Below, piece by piece: positions 11,601-23,399 of a stretch of DNA of 64,000 nt (positions are counted from its first letter, which is position 1; each line of letters starts with the position of its first letter). Source of the stretch: Coprinopsis marcescibilis (lineage: Eukaryota; Basidiomycota; Agaricomycetes; Agaricales; Psathyrellaceae); NCBI GenBank assembly GCA_004369085.1, contig ML210213.1, forward strand, positions 10,539 to 74,538, given 5' to 3'. The notes below the pieces were generated by a model. The model was not told where the DNA came from. It ran no database searches and was given only the letters and a program-made list of their open reading frames with translations. Both the position numbers and the translations under genes were made by a program.

Positions 11601-12742
11601 AAAGAGTCCGCCTCCGCTTCGCTCTTGTAACGTCCGACAGTCCACGGAGAGATAGCGTCGAATTCATTCAAGAATAAATCTCGGAAGACTGGGTTTGAAT
11701 CTGCATCGCCCTCCGCGGTACGCCATTGAGATGGTGTTCCTGCCATGAGATAAACACCTCCAGGGGTCGTATTTCGGAAGAACTGGGTGATCGCATGAAC
11801 CAAGGCAGGCGTATGACCACCTTTCTCAAATCCGAAACCTGGGGGCATATCGGCGTTAGCAGAAGGCCGGAACGCAGCAAGGAAACGACCCACCCCAGAG
11901 TGCCACCACGGGCTTGCCATTCTCCTTGAGATAGTTCGGACTGTTCAAGACCCCTTTCTTCTGCACGAGATGCAGCCAGTCGTGCTCCAAAACACGCTGT
12001 ATGCGCTCAGCAGGAACGCCAGTCACGTCGTACCTGCCAACGAGGTCAGACACGTCGAATAAAAGCTGGAATACACGTACATGATTGCGAATACTCTGCC
12101 CTCACGCTCCGCAGCCTCGCGTACACGGTCACCAATTTCGTCCCGCAGACGTCGAATCCCTTCAGAGCCAGCCTCGAGGTCGCATTGTGTTGCAAACCGC
12201 TGCAAAAAGGCACCATCAACCCCGTGTTCGCCCATCCACCGGAAATGTCTGTTAATGAGAATCAATTATGTGATTAGGGGTTACCACTGTGGGCGGAGAT
12301 ATACCTCTGAACCGTCTGTGCATTGCGGGACGAGAACAGCATAACCTGCTCGCCGTTCTTGTGCTTTAGACCTGGTGCCGGATAAAGCTCTGAAGAGTCG
12401 TAGCTCGATACATCTGGCCATAAATCGAGATGTGGGCGTCCGCCTTCAGGAATCGGTTTGTCAAACCAGTGCAGCCATCCATGATGTCCAGGATTGATAG
12501 CTTCGCCATCGCCAGCACAAGTGAACCTGAAGGATTGCGCATACAGTCGGTCAGACCGTCGATCTCCGCACATAACCCCCTTTGCACGCTCACCATCCCT
12601 GATAACCAACTAGAAATTTGCCCTGGATCGTCGAAGGGTTAGCCCTGCCGTACTGTTATTAACTGGCTCTTAACATCGTAGAAGACAACAAGTACCTTTT
12701 TAACACACGTTCAGCCACAGCGCTGGAACTTGAGCTTGCCAT
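8652..12742 (-). CDS. GH71/GH99-like glycoside hydrolase with a long disordered C-terminal tail
   Basis: The N-terminal half (about 480 residues) reads as the catalytic (beta/alpha)8 domain of GH71/GH99-like proteins. After ATG 12742 (MASSSSSAVAERVLKR) come FLVGYQGW, GHHGWLHWFDKP, HLDLWPDVSSYDSSELY, RHFRWMGEHGVDGAFLQRF, KPVVALWG, GGVYLMAGTPSQWR, FDAISPWTVGRY, IPVVWPGGS and ARIMYGAMWDEYDEGTA. Family knowledge points to alpha-glucan or alpha-mannan hydrolysis, but the substrate is unknown. There is no signal peptide, so a cytosolic location is inferred. After FWGTRPKYEDILVP the frame continues for about 700 residues of Pro/Ser/Gly/Ala/Gln/Tyr low complexity. It ends in a more ordered segment (AWSAVDKVAGRKTREQLE, then GSKLLSKFTK) if a final intron is removed. 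The exon 11237-8961 is continuous through the domain-tail boundary, so the fusion is real in this assembly. The gene shares a 236-bp divergent promoter with the kinase gene at 12979. Confidence 0.8.
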
Positions 12743-12978
12743 TGTCGATGATGGTAGAAAATAGGAAAGAAGATCGATTCAGTGAGGGTCCGGGCGCATC
12801 ATCCTAAATATACAGCAAGCGCCAAACCGCATGCGGCTGTAAAAGGTCGTCGACGTTGACGGCTGTGCAGTGTGCGGCGCCGTACAGTCCGTGTACTGAC
12901 CCCGACGTCGCTTGACTCATCGACGACGTGGGTACCTGAAAGCTGGGCAGGTCTTTCTCCTCTCGTCCATACCCTATC
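12743..12978. promoter_or_regulatory. Divergent (bidirectional) promoter region
   Basis: Only 236 bp separate the start codon of the GH71/99-like gene (minus) from that of the YFH7-like kinase (plus). The interval must carry both 5' leaders and core promoters. No canonical TATA box stands out. The arrangement suggests co-regulation, which is inference. Confidence 0.55.
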
Positions 12979-13804
12979 ATGAACACTGAAGCACACAACC
13001 TAGCCCAATACCTGGTCGAGCGGCTTCAATCGTGCGGTATTCCAAGTCCATTTGGCGTCATATGAAAACCAAATGGGTTTTACAGCCTCCCATCGCCGAA
13101 ACGCTTGATTGTGGGGCTCTCAGGAATCCCTGGATCCGGGAAGTCGACCCTGGCACAGCTCATCGTCGGCTATGTCAACGACATTCTCCGGGCAATGAAA
13201 TCGGATGGAAACGAGATCAACGATGACGGTGCTTGCGCGGTCGTCGTCGGGCTCGACGGATGGCATCTCACCCGAACCCAATTGGATGCATTTCTAGACC
13301 CAGGTCTCGCCCACGCACGACGAGGAGCGCACTGGACCTTTGACGGTTCAGGTTACGTGCAATTCGTGACATCGCTGCGGTCAGAGGGCCAAACTACCGT
13401 GGTTTTCGCCCCATCGTTCGACCACGCAGTCAAAGATCCAGTTCAAGACTCCATTTCGATTCTACCAACACAGAGAATCGTCTTAATTGAGGGTCTTTAC
13501 GCATTCCTGTCAATAGAGCCATGGCAGGCCGCGAGCAGCCTTCTGGACGAACGCTGGTGGCTCCAAATCGACGAAAGTGAGGCTCGGAAAAGGCTCGCCA
13601 AACGTCATGTTGTCAGCGGAATTGTCGATGACGAGGAAGCTGCTTTGCATAGGGCGGATCACAACGATTTACCCAGTTTGTCCAGGCTTCCCTTCTTTCA
13701 ACATGAAATGTGCTTCCTAACAAAGTTTCGTAGACGGCAGGTTTATCCAAGAGAACATGTTGCCTCCTACCAAAGTAATTGGACAGGCCGCTTCTGGAAC
13801 ATAA
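12979..13804 (+). CDS. YFH7-like P-loop kinase (PRK/uridine kinase superfamily)
   Basis: An ATP-dependent kinase of the phosphoribulokinase/uridine kinase superfamily, related to yeast YFH7. Exon 1 starts at ATG 12979 (MNTEAHNLAQYLVERLQS). A donor at 13032 and acceptor at 13085 join it to LPSPKRLIVGLSGIPGSGKS, which contains the Walker A loop GxxGxGKS. VVVGLDGWHL follows, with the acidic residue of the sugar-binding region, then GAHWTFDG, FAPSFDHAVKDP and RIVLIEGLYAFL. ARKRLAKRHVVSGIVDDEE is the lid region. A last intron (about 13674-13730) joins DHNDLP to NGRFIQENMLPPTKVI, matching the family's conserved NG-FI-ENLLPP ending, with stop TAA at 13802-13804. Without that splice the frame runs on into nonsense. 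The physiological substrate is unknown. Confidence 0.85.
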
Positions 13805-14627
13805 GTAGGTACTTTGGCACGCCCAAGAACCACATGTGTATGACAGGTGTCCAATAATATGCTTGACGATCCTACCGCCTGTCTGGAGTGCAAATCCTTT
13901 GAGTGCCACTGTCACCGAGTGCCATCTGGCAGGATTATCGCCTTGGCCGAGCTATTCAGAATCGAAAGACAAGAAAAATGTACATTTGTACGACTCTACG
14001 CCTCCTCATTGCAGGTACTAGGTGCCTTTTTACCTCAGAATCAATATAGGAACCCAGTTCAATTATCAAACACCTTGACTACATCTACAGCCTCTCCCCG
14101 TTCATCGTAGTACCTGTTGGAACTACCCGTCAGGGCGACCTCTTATTGGTGCTTCTCCTCGTTTCCAGCAGCCGCATGTCTGGCTAGGTGATAGGGCTGC
14201 GTATTTTCAAGCACTAACATCAGTCTCCCTGTTACGTCTTGAGTTCTCCGGAAACCACATGCTTTACCAACACAGGATTGCGCGTAAATGTCCCCTTCTT
14301 TTCCTCATCCAAGCCTGCACGCCGGTCACCCATTTCGATTGGACTTCTTCTCACTGGCCTTCCAAGCTAATTGTTTATGCACGAATGGACCATTGACCAA
14401 TCCCAACCGTCCCAGGCTGAAGCAGAGGTGGATGACTCGGTGTGACGCAATTCGTTACATTGGCATGCAAATCCTACGGGTGCATAATGCACCTGCAGGG
14501 CCCAAATTAACACAGAGACCGCATGCCACCGGCAGACATACATAGTAACATACACATACAAGACATACAGAAGGTAAAACTCGCCACGATACCCAGAAAA
14601 TACAACACATATCTCAAATCCTCGAGC
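13805..14627. other. Intergenic region (convergent 3' ends)
   Basis: 3' flanks of the plus-strand kinase and the minus-strand VID28 gene. Short open frames here show no splice partners or recognisable residues. Confidence 0.55.
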
Positions 14628-17600
14628 CTACATCACGTACCCCTCTCCATGCTCCAACCAATCCAACGCTCTCCTCGCCTTCTCATACACATCCTTATCC
14701 ACATCCAAAGCCGGGTGCGGTGGGTGTCCGTGTCCAGGCCTATGTCCGTGTCCAAGGCCATCAGAACCAACCCCGCCAGGCGGTAACCCCCCAATCCCCA
14801 ACCCAAACGAGCCACCGCCAGGCGACGATGGCGACATCATCCCACCAACGCCCATCCCCATTCCACTCAAATCAGCCAATCCGACACCACCACCTTGAAC
14901 ACCAGCGCCAGCACCTACAACCGGCGAAAACACAGGAGTCGCATAGCCATGCAAAGACCCCATACCCCCAAACGAATGCGAATGGTGGTGCAAATGGTGG
15001 TGATGATGATGATGCACATGTGAATGCGGATGCGGGTGATGGTAATACGAATGCGGGTGGACGTGGTACGTCGTAGGTGAAACCCCCATTGCACCTATCC
15101 CAGCACCCATACCCACACCACCAGCAGATGCGCCAGTGGGACTGATAGGTCCACCGCCTGGAGACCCAGCACTACTCCCAACAGAAAACGGCCCAGTCAC
15201 ACTCCTCTGATGCATGACGGACATCATGCCCATCCCCCTTGCAGGGCTCACACTGACGCTCATGCGATCACCCCCAGTGGTTCCTGTCCCTCCAAGCGGT
15301 AAGGGATGCAGATACGGCGGACTCCCAGGCGACACTGGCCCAACACCAGCTGAGGTGTGGCCATGAACACCGGTACCACTCCTCCCAGAAACAGAAACCG
15401 GAGCCCACTCACAAACCCTCCTCAAGGTCTCCCCAACACCTCGACTAACCATAACCCTTCTCCTCTCCCTTCCACCCTCTCGCTCCAGCACAAGCTGCAG
15501 TATGCACTGCACAGCCGGCTTGCGCACCTCACTTCCCCGTTCTGCAATCACAGTCCTCAACCCTTCCAACAACTTGGGGTGGTGTAGGATCAACGATGTC
15601 TCCCGCGGGGTGCCATTGGCGAGATTGGCCAGCACACCAGTGGCCTCTGCGACGACTGCAGAAGGCGAGGATGGTGTATGAAGGACCGTGGCGATCGAGT
15701 CCAGCAAGTTGTTTGAGGGTGTCAGCGATGCGTTGGATACAATCATTGACGAGGAAAGGGAAGGCTGGAGGGGACAGAGTTCACGGAAAACCATTGTAAT
15801 CCCTTCGTCATGCTCCGCAAGGTTTTTGACAATGTTGTACGCTTGTTCTTGTATGTCCTCAACAGGATCGTGAAGGAATCTAAACAACATTCAGTCATAG
15901 AAATATCCTACTTGGCAGTCTTGTACTCACGTAAAGAGATCTCTCCATCCAAAGTGGCTCATGATGTCCCGCTTCGTCTCGCTCGTCGACTTGTAAAGCA
16001 GGTTCTTCACCGCCCACATGGCATTCAACTTCAAAGACAAGCTGTAAGGTTCATCGTCTGTGGAACGAATGAACGTCATCAACCGGCTCATCACGCCTCC
16101 TGCCAGAAATCCCTAATCAAAAATTAGCAAAAGCATCCTATACTTCCGCAAGGGGCAGCTCACCGGCCTAAGAGGCGAGAATTCCATAACAATATTGCAC
16201 ACGGCCTTCAACGCAGCATCCACTACCCTAACGTCCTCGTATCCCACCATCTCTTCAGGCGACCTTGAAAAATCCGCCCCTGTCCGAATAGGCTTCTTTA
16301 TCACATCGAATACCGCCAGTCCAAGCTTGCTATCCACAATGTTTGTCCTCAGAACGCCTACTCCCCTTGCCAGCATCCTGACGACTTGGCACGCAGCATA
16401 CCGCACACCGGGATACTTGCAAGTTAGGGACACGCTGATCAGAGGCAGTAGTTGGTGCGTATCCGAGATGGTTCTTCGAACGTCTGTGTCAAACAAAGCA
16501 AGAGTCGCAGTGGCCGTTAATGCTGCCTATAATCAATGTCAGTGATGAAGGCAGATGCGAAGGGCTACAAGACAAACCTCGCGCAACTTGGACAGTCCTT
16601 CGGCCTCACTCTCATCCCATCCCTCCTTCAATTCCGCCGGTGTGGTCTGCTTCAAAATCTTGGCCAGTTTCTCTAAACACCCTCTTTCATAGGCAAGCTG
16701 GCCGAGTTTCCGGTCCTCCGCGATCAGATAATCTGGCTCCAAATATGAGCAGAGGGTCTCCACAAAAGGCAGTTAACAACTCACAAAGTACGAAGCAAGT
16801 CTTGGTAACGTTGGCCATTGGTTCGGACCCTGACCCGAGAACACGATTGACGATGCTTAGCACACTCTTTACACATGCATCATCAGCCATGTGCGGATGA
16901 CTGCATGCCCTGACGATACGTGCGGCGCTGAGGGTGCAAGTTAGATAAGAACCTCGAGCGGTGACGGTGGCGTACCATATGCATGCAGCGAGCTGCACAT
17001 CCGCGCTACGCGATTTTGTGAAAGAGTGAACAAGAGAAATCGCCGTAGGAGCTGCAAGGAATCAGCGTCTATAGAACAAACTGAGGTGTAAACCCACCAT
17101 CCGGATGGACCTGTCTAGCCAACACTGCAGCAACGACGGCGTTGTCCTTGGAAAGCGCAGCCAACGCATCCAAAGCAGCTTCTTGCAACTATATCACGGC
17201 TGTTCAGATGACGGGTTTCTCCAAGAAATACCAAAACACCGACCTTGGTGTCCTTGGTCGCCAGCAACCCAACAAGTGCCCTCACAGTCCACCCGCCAGT
17301 CGTCGCTACAGCGACATCCACCGCTGCGCCTCCAGAAAACACGGGTTTCTCCCAGCCTCTGTTCTTCCGTGGCGCAGCATCCTCTCCTTCCTTGAGCTTC
17401 TGCCCAATCCTCTGTTCTGGGGGAACCCACTCAACAATGACCTTGCGCTGTTCCGGAAGTCGGACGGTGGCTGCGACGAGTTGTGCGATGGATGTAGAGA
17501 TGGAGGAAGACAAAGAACTTGACAAGAGAGGCAGGTAGATGTCCAATGAATTAATCTGAAAGCGAACGTGAGCGACGTCAGAAGCGGACCAGACAGAAAC

Positions 17601-18188
17601 GCACGTTCAAGATTTGCCCCAATGCCTCTTTTGCCTCCACCAGGATACTGCTGCGTTCGGTAACAGGGATACCGTATAGTGGTGGGCCAACAATGTCGGC
17701 CAAACCCACTGAAACGGTCTTCAACGCCCGGACAAACGCAGAGCGCAGCGCCACGGAATCCTGGGGTGTGAAATTGGAAATAGCGAATATGAGGGCCCGT
17801 GGTGCATCATGCTGCAGTAGACACCCAAGGGTAGATTCCGGGCCTGTACATCCGACTTCAGTGCATCTCCTTTGCATCCACTGCAACATCATTCCTACCG
17901 TAAGCTAGCGATGATATGATGTGCGCGGCCTCTACACGCATCGATGATATTTCAGCAGAGTCGTCATCTGGCGACTTTGGAGGTGGAGGATTCAGGTAGT
18001 CTACAAGTCTTTTAGTCAGTTATCAACCATTCATTCAATAATTGACAACAGGAAGTTGTTACTTACGTTCTAATGACCCTCTGATCTCTACCCAAGTCCC
18101 TCTTGGCCAGTGGATTCCCAATGACGGAGTTCCTAATTCTTTTCAGGTCTGCCAGGGTAGGCACCGGGGGCATTATTAGTGAAGCCAT
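14628..18188 (-). CDS. VID28: Armadillo-repeat GID/CTLH E3 ligase subunit (VID28/GID5, ARMC8)
   Basis: A scaffold subunit that docks substrate receptors on the GID/CTLH ubiquitin ligase, which in yeast degrades gluconeogenic enzymes. It starts at ATG 18188 (MASLIMPPVPTLADLKRI). About ten exons follow and encode ARM-type helical repeats: PRALIFAISNFTPQDS, VALRSAFVRALKTVSVG, LKLNAMWAVKNLLYKS, TKRDIMSHFGWRDL, then FLHDPVEDIQEQAYNIVKNL and AEHDEGITMVFREL. The last two are the best matches to ARMC8/VID28. A fungal-specific insert of about 230 residues near the C-terminus is rich in Gly, Ser and His, with a run of about 9 His interspersed with Ser/Pro. After it the fold resumes with KARRALDWLEHGEGYVM and the stop at 14628. 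The next gene upstream (GH47) is in the same orientation. Confidence 0.85.
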
Positions 18189-18577
18189 GTCCTCTGTCTG
18201 CCCACCGAGTGTAGATTCTGATGTATGGTTTCTATTCCTTGGAATCCTGGGAATGCACAAAGGATATGTCTGTGGTGTACAGATCTTTGCGTCCGTTAGG
18301 TGAGTCGTTCAGAGGCGACGAGGAGCAAGTAGTGCGCGGTGGCGACAGCGGTGGTCAACGTCAGTAGACGATGAGCAGATGGTGGTTGACGACGACCAGA
18401 GTAATCTGGTCGGCGTCGGAATCATCACTGCGAATTCTGGCTTAGTCATCGGAGGAGTTGCCCCTATCCGTTTAATGTGCTGAAGGCGGTGGCTCGATCG
18501 ATGCGAAGTAGTGACTTAAAGTTCACGTTCGACTGTAACAGCTTAGCATGGAGTGATAGTATATGGTACACGCTCTA

Positions 18578-20798
18578 CTACGAAAATCCTGTCCGAATGT
18601 TGGGTGCGAATTTTGGTAATGGGTGAGCTTCTGTGTTGAACACATATCCTGTTTTCCATCGACCAGCCGGTTAAACATTTAGAATGAGAGAAGCCAAAGT
18701 CGCAACTTACGGTCTAGAGGTATCACGGAGGACTCCGAGAACAGCAGGTAGAGATACTTCAGAGTCTCGCTCTACAGAGTATATATCAGTAGCAATACCA
18801 GCACAGATGCAACATGAATAACATACCAAAAAGAATGACTCCATCTTATCCTCCTTCGCACTCTCCACGTTATTCACATCCAACACTGTCACGTATCCGC
18901 CAGTTTCCACCTTCGCATGCTTCTCAATGGCCTGGAAGATTTTCCATCCATAGTCGCGATAGCGATGGTCTCCGGTGAGCCTGAACGCAATGAACAACGA
19001 CTCAACAGTCTCTGGCCGCAGCATGTATCGTGCGTCGTACGACGGGGGTCCCAGTGGGTCCTCCATCCCTTTGACATACCAGTCTTTGTGCCGATTTTCG
19101 CTGGGGTCCCGCTCATCGTCTGAAACGTAAAAGTGCACAATCTCGGGTGACAGACCCCTGTACCAAATGTCAGTCATGTCGTAGTAAGGGCGATTGAGGG
19201 AGTACCTACGTGGCGGTATCGTAAGTATCCATGCACGTCTCGATGAGTTCGTAGCCGACTGTCCAATCGCGCTTCCCTGTCTCGCTGAGCTCCGAGGAGT
19301 GGGGTGGTACAGACACGTTGTCGATTAGTGCACCAGCTGTAACTGCACCGAGCATCAGGGAACCACCCAGGAAGCACACGAGGTGGTCCTGCTTTGGCGA
19401 AATATCCCAGTCACTGGAGAAAAGATGAGTGGAGTTCGCGAATAAGAGTGACCTGCATACACTGGTTGTCCGTACATATCCCTCGCAACTAGCAGTTCGC
19501 TAGTGTAAAGGTGCTTCTCGTGGAGGCCCTTGTGCAGTAGGTGGTCATAGATCCCTGTCATTGCAATTTCATACATCTCGCGATAAACGTCCTCTGTTCG
19601 ATTCGTTTGAAGATACTGCTTCCTGCAAGGAGGTCAGGAGTCTTGTAGTTCTCCAAGAGTCAGGTCACTCACAAAAGATACTCGTAATATGAATCTCCTC
19701 TCGAGCCCAACCTGATTTCTGACGGAATATACTGCCCCGTATCCGCACTACAAAACGCGTTAGGACAGAACAACGCAGTGGAACATCACTCACTCCATAT
19801 GAATCGGCACCAGGCCACCCTCCGGATCCGCCTTCTTAATCACGTCCATAACCCTCTCTGCCTTGTACCAAAACTCGGCCTCATCCGTCAGATGCGCCAG
19901 GTACTTCAACTCGAGCTGAAGCGTCGCTGCTTCCGCCGTACTGACCATGCTCTTGAGCCATTCCTCTCCTACACCCGTCCTCCGCTTCAAATTAACCATG
20001 GGCAGCGGCAGCCCGCTCCTCGTTTGAAACGCAGGCAAGATCCTTTCCCCAAGGTCTTTCGCCTTTTCCAAAAGTACGGGATCGTTCCCAGATAGATGAT
20101 ACGCAGACAAGAGTCCACCAAGCACCCGAATGGTTGTCTCAAACGTATTGAAGCTGTCGTCCCGCTCGAATGTGAGGTTCTCGGCTATCCAGTCTCGTGC
20201 ACGCTTGTACTCGTCTGCCAGACCCATGATTTGCATGGTGTCTATTGCGTCGACGATCGTATAGCCTATCCCGCCAGCCTTGGAAAGCTCTGTCCCCTTC
20301 TTCTCTATGGGGTGGTAGTTGTCGTAGCCCATTGCGTCTCGTTCTGTGTGGTCAATTAGCTCACCGTTGCAACACTTCGAAACAATACGCACCATATGCT
20401 GACCAGGCATACTGTAGACCGTGTCTTAGTAGTCGAATAATAGCTAGGAAGCCATTCAACTTACCCTGAAAGCGTCCACAATTGCATCCCGTCGTTCGAT
20501 ATCAACGTCATAGTCAGGGTCGATCCTGGCATTCTTTGCAGGGACGGCCTTCCATCCACCTCTTATTCCGGCTATTCCGGTGTACTATCACCTCGGTTAG
20601 AAACCAAAAGACTACAGAAAAGTGTCATAGACGCACCCAATATACAATGCCCAAAACCAGAGCACCCAATCCCACCCATTGCACCGTTTTCGACCTTCCC
20701 TTCCTTCGTGCCATTGTTTTTGCGAGTTTCTTCTCTGCCCCGTTATGCTGGGCCTCACGCTGGCCCGTAGTACGTTTCCTGAGTTCAGCGTCTGCCAT
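18578..20798 (-). CDS. MNS1: ER class I alpha-1,2-mannosidase (GH47)
   Basis: Trims alpha-1,2-mannose from Man9GlcNAc2 N-glycans in the ER. The start at ATG 20798 gives a short basic cytosolic tail and one membrane anchor (WVGLGALVLGIVYWV, about residues 41-55), as in a type II ER protein. Domain hallmarks follow in order: GWKAVPAKNARIDPDYD region, GGIGYTIVDAIDTMQIMGL, DDSFNTFETTIRVLGGLLSA, YDTATGLSPEIVHF, RPETVESLFIAFRLTGDHRY and DVNNVESAKEDKMESFF. After two further introns come ETLKYLYLLFSE and YVFNTEAHPLPKF. The last motif is the conserved GH47 C-terminal T-E-A-H-P that helps bind calcium. The C-terminal exon ends NIRTGFS with stop at 18578-18580. At about 600 residues it has the usual family length and looks intact. 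Confidence 0.92.
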
Positions 20799-21189
20799 CT
20801 AGGTCACTGTAATGCATTAGAACAAGAGTAAATACGTGGCCAGTTCGTTCGCAACATGCCCGGGGCGCAATGCAACGCCAAGCTGGTTTACGGCAAAACC
20901 TCCGACCCGAAGTCTTATGTAATTCCCACGACTTACAAAGTTACATAACCGCATGATTCCGTACGGTTTGGGTACAGTACTCTCACTGGGGCTCTCAGAG
21001 TCCAGACTCAGAGCAACTTCTTGAGTGGCAGAGCGCTAAAAAACTTGGACTCGAACGAAGTTTTATTATACGAGAATGTTGGTACAATATTGGGTCCGAT
21101 GTTTGAACCATCTACCCAATGAAATATGATGCAATTAAATCAGTCGTTAGGGGGAAACTGTACATAGTCCGAGTCATTGTGGGGACAAA
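20799..21189. other. Intergenic region between minus-strand genes
   Basis: Promoter and 5' leader of the GH47 gene plus the 3' flank of the ISG12-like gene. No coding exon is supported. Confidence 0.6.
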
Positions 21190-22202
21190 TTATCGCCTGC
21201 GTGTAGATGTATATACGGCGTAGTTGACTGGGATGTCTGCCTCGCTTGCCTGGTAAGGGGGAGGGGCGTCGCCACCATCGAGGTTTGGAGAAGGCGGCCG
21301 GGAATGCCTATCTTCCTTTCCCAAATGAGAAGTATCTGCTGTATTTTCTTCAGAAGTGCTGGACACGTACGAAGCAATCCCTGTTCCCACAGCTGATACA
21401 GATGCAATGATTGTTCCAGCAGCTGGAAGGACCGCTGTAGCCCCGATCGACTGCAGCAGCGAGAAAAGCCCGGTGGTGGCACTACCGTAGAAGATCGACT
21501 GGAGTGCTGCGGCGAAAGACCCTGCGAAATGGTCAGCCTTGCTCGAGCAATATGCTTGATTTTATTAGACAAACCTGCAGCCACGCCTCCAGCAGTAAAC
21601 CCAATTGCGTTGAGGGCCAAGATCCCCAAAGCCGGGATTAACACCACCGAACCCCCAACCACTAACCCCGCACTAGCTGATGCAGCAATATGGGGATGAT
21701 CTTTCCGGAATTGCGCAATGGCGTCTTTGGCCTTGTCCATGGGCCCAGTCTCCTTCTCTTCTTCAGAGATAACTATAAACTCGTGAGTGATCTATTATTC
21801 AGGGAAAGCCAAGCTACTTACTGCGCTCAGCTTCAGCTAACAAGTAGATCTACATTAACAGCAGGCTCCAAAGTCGCATAAGAGATACGCACCAACAACC
21901 CGCTCAATATCATCCTTGAAGTCAGCCCACTTCCAATACTCATCGCCCGATTTCTCCACATACTTGGCTTGTCGTTCCTCCATGACAGGCTTCAAGTCCC
22001 CGGATATGAAGAATATACCGACGCCCGTCCACTGGGCTTCAACGATATAATTCTCCTCGCAAGCCTCTTCGACGATTCTGAACCAATCCGATAGGTCTTT
22101 CGAAGAGCCTTTGAATACCGGATACCTGCGGGACCTGGCCATCCAGTCCGTCAGCCGGTCCCGAAGCTCCAGCGAAGATATGGGCATCTTGGTGATGATC
22201 AT
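21190..22202 (-). CDS. Interferon-inducible 6-16 (ISG12/IFI27-like) membrane protein with a fungal N-terminal domain
   Basis: The start at ATG 22202 (MIITKMPISSLELRDRL) gives an N-terminal domain of about 105 residues of unknown fold (LTDWMARSRRYPVFKGSS, VEAQWTGVGIFFISGDL). It joins through a 15-nt exon (21822-21836, AEAER) and a linker (IISEEEKETGPMDKAKDA) to the hydrophobic Ifi-6-16 module: AASASAGLVVGGSVVLIPAL, NAIGFTAGGVAAGSFAAALQ, ATTGLFSLLQSIGATAVL and AAGTIIASVSAVG. The Gly/Ala-rich helices and GFT-GG-AAGS signature match the animal ISG12/IFI6 family, whose members act at mitochondria or ER in apoptosis and immunity. The role in fungi is unknown. A polar C-terminal tail contains PPPYQASEAD and ends at 21190. 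The divergent neighbour is a metacaspase. Confidence 0.78.
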
Positions 22203-23399
22203 GATAGCTCAGGTCTTTGAGGTAGCTTTTGTAGCTGGTGGTAGCTGTTAAGCCCTCGGTCCTTTAGCAAGAGTCAGAAAAGGGGTGTCTACATCATCAC
22301 CACGAGGCGGTTTGTGATGACAGCAAAGGCTCGGAACCGCACGATCTGAGACAAGAGAAAATGGAGAAATTGAGGAGAAAAAATGAGACTTCCTGAAATT
22401 ACCGTGAAGCCTCTGGCCAGACTATTCAGACCGTTGAAGCACAAGCAAGTAGAAGGAAGTAATCAGGAAGACCGAGTGTAATGACTGTGTCAAGGTGCTC
22501 CGAGAGGTCGCGGCATTTGTACCTGTATATTGGGCGCCACCGGCATGATTGCCTGACTCGGCCGGACTCCAACTTGGAAGTTGCCCTTTGTGAACTCGCT
22601 TTTATTACAACCACTCAGATCCACCCCCAAAAGCAGTACTTTTGACTTATAGTCTCAGTCTTTCTGCCGTGATACCGGTAACTTTATAAGAATAGATGAC
22701 AACTGAACCCAGGAGCACAGGACGGAAGCAACACCTTTGTTTCGTGCAAATTGCGGTGTAGTCGAATTTGCACAGCGAAAGCGAAGGGAGAGTCGAATGT
22801 GTACTTCAGAAGATACTGGGAAGTATGATGAAATACACCTTTATGCATTATTGTGAGCACATGATTGCACACCAATTATTGTCGGCTGACCTTTTCATAG
22901 TTGTATAGTATTGTCGTTCCAGTACTGTCTAGCTACGCCCACAGCATGCCTACCCTGCGCTGAGCTCGTTTATTGTTGTCGAACGAGGGGCACTCGACAT
23001 GTATGGACTTGAACATGTAAGCTCTTGCCTTGGTCTCTTAGTCATTTGCTTATACAGTACACCCAGAAGATTCCCCCTCCCGAGTCAGCACCAAGTCAGC
23101 ACCTTTCTGTATTTGCGCCCGAACCTGCCGGAGGGAGGCGGTACCCTCGCATAACGGCAGCGTCACAGCTGTCCAGACGTCCAATCTTTGACCAATTTAC
23201 AATTCACCCCTGGGAAACTGATGTCGGGCTTCAGACTGGGCAACCTCCGAGAAAGAGTTTAAAAGGAAAGGGTTGGCGGACGTAGTTTCACACCTGACCT
23301 CTGGGATTCTTCTTAGACATAAACCACCAAGACCCAGTCTTCGACCGCCTATCTCGACTTTTACGACACCCCGACTTCGTTAATAGTCATCTAGTCAAG
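22203..23399. other. Divergent intergenic region between the ISG12-like and metacaspase genes
   Basis: About 1.2 kb with no supportable exon. It should contain both promoters. A possible TATA-like element (GTTTAAAAGG) lies near 23258-23267, about 140 bp before the metacaspase ATG. Confidence 0.45.
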
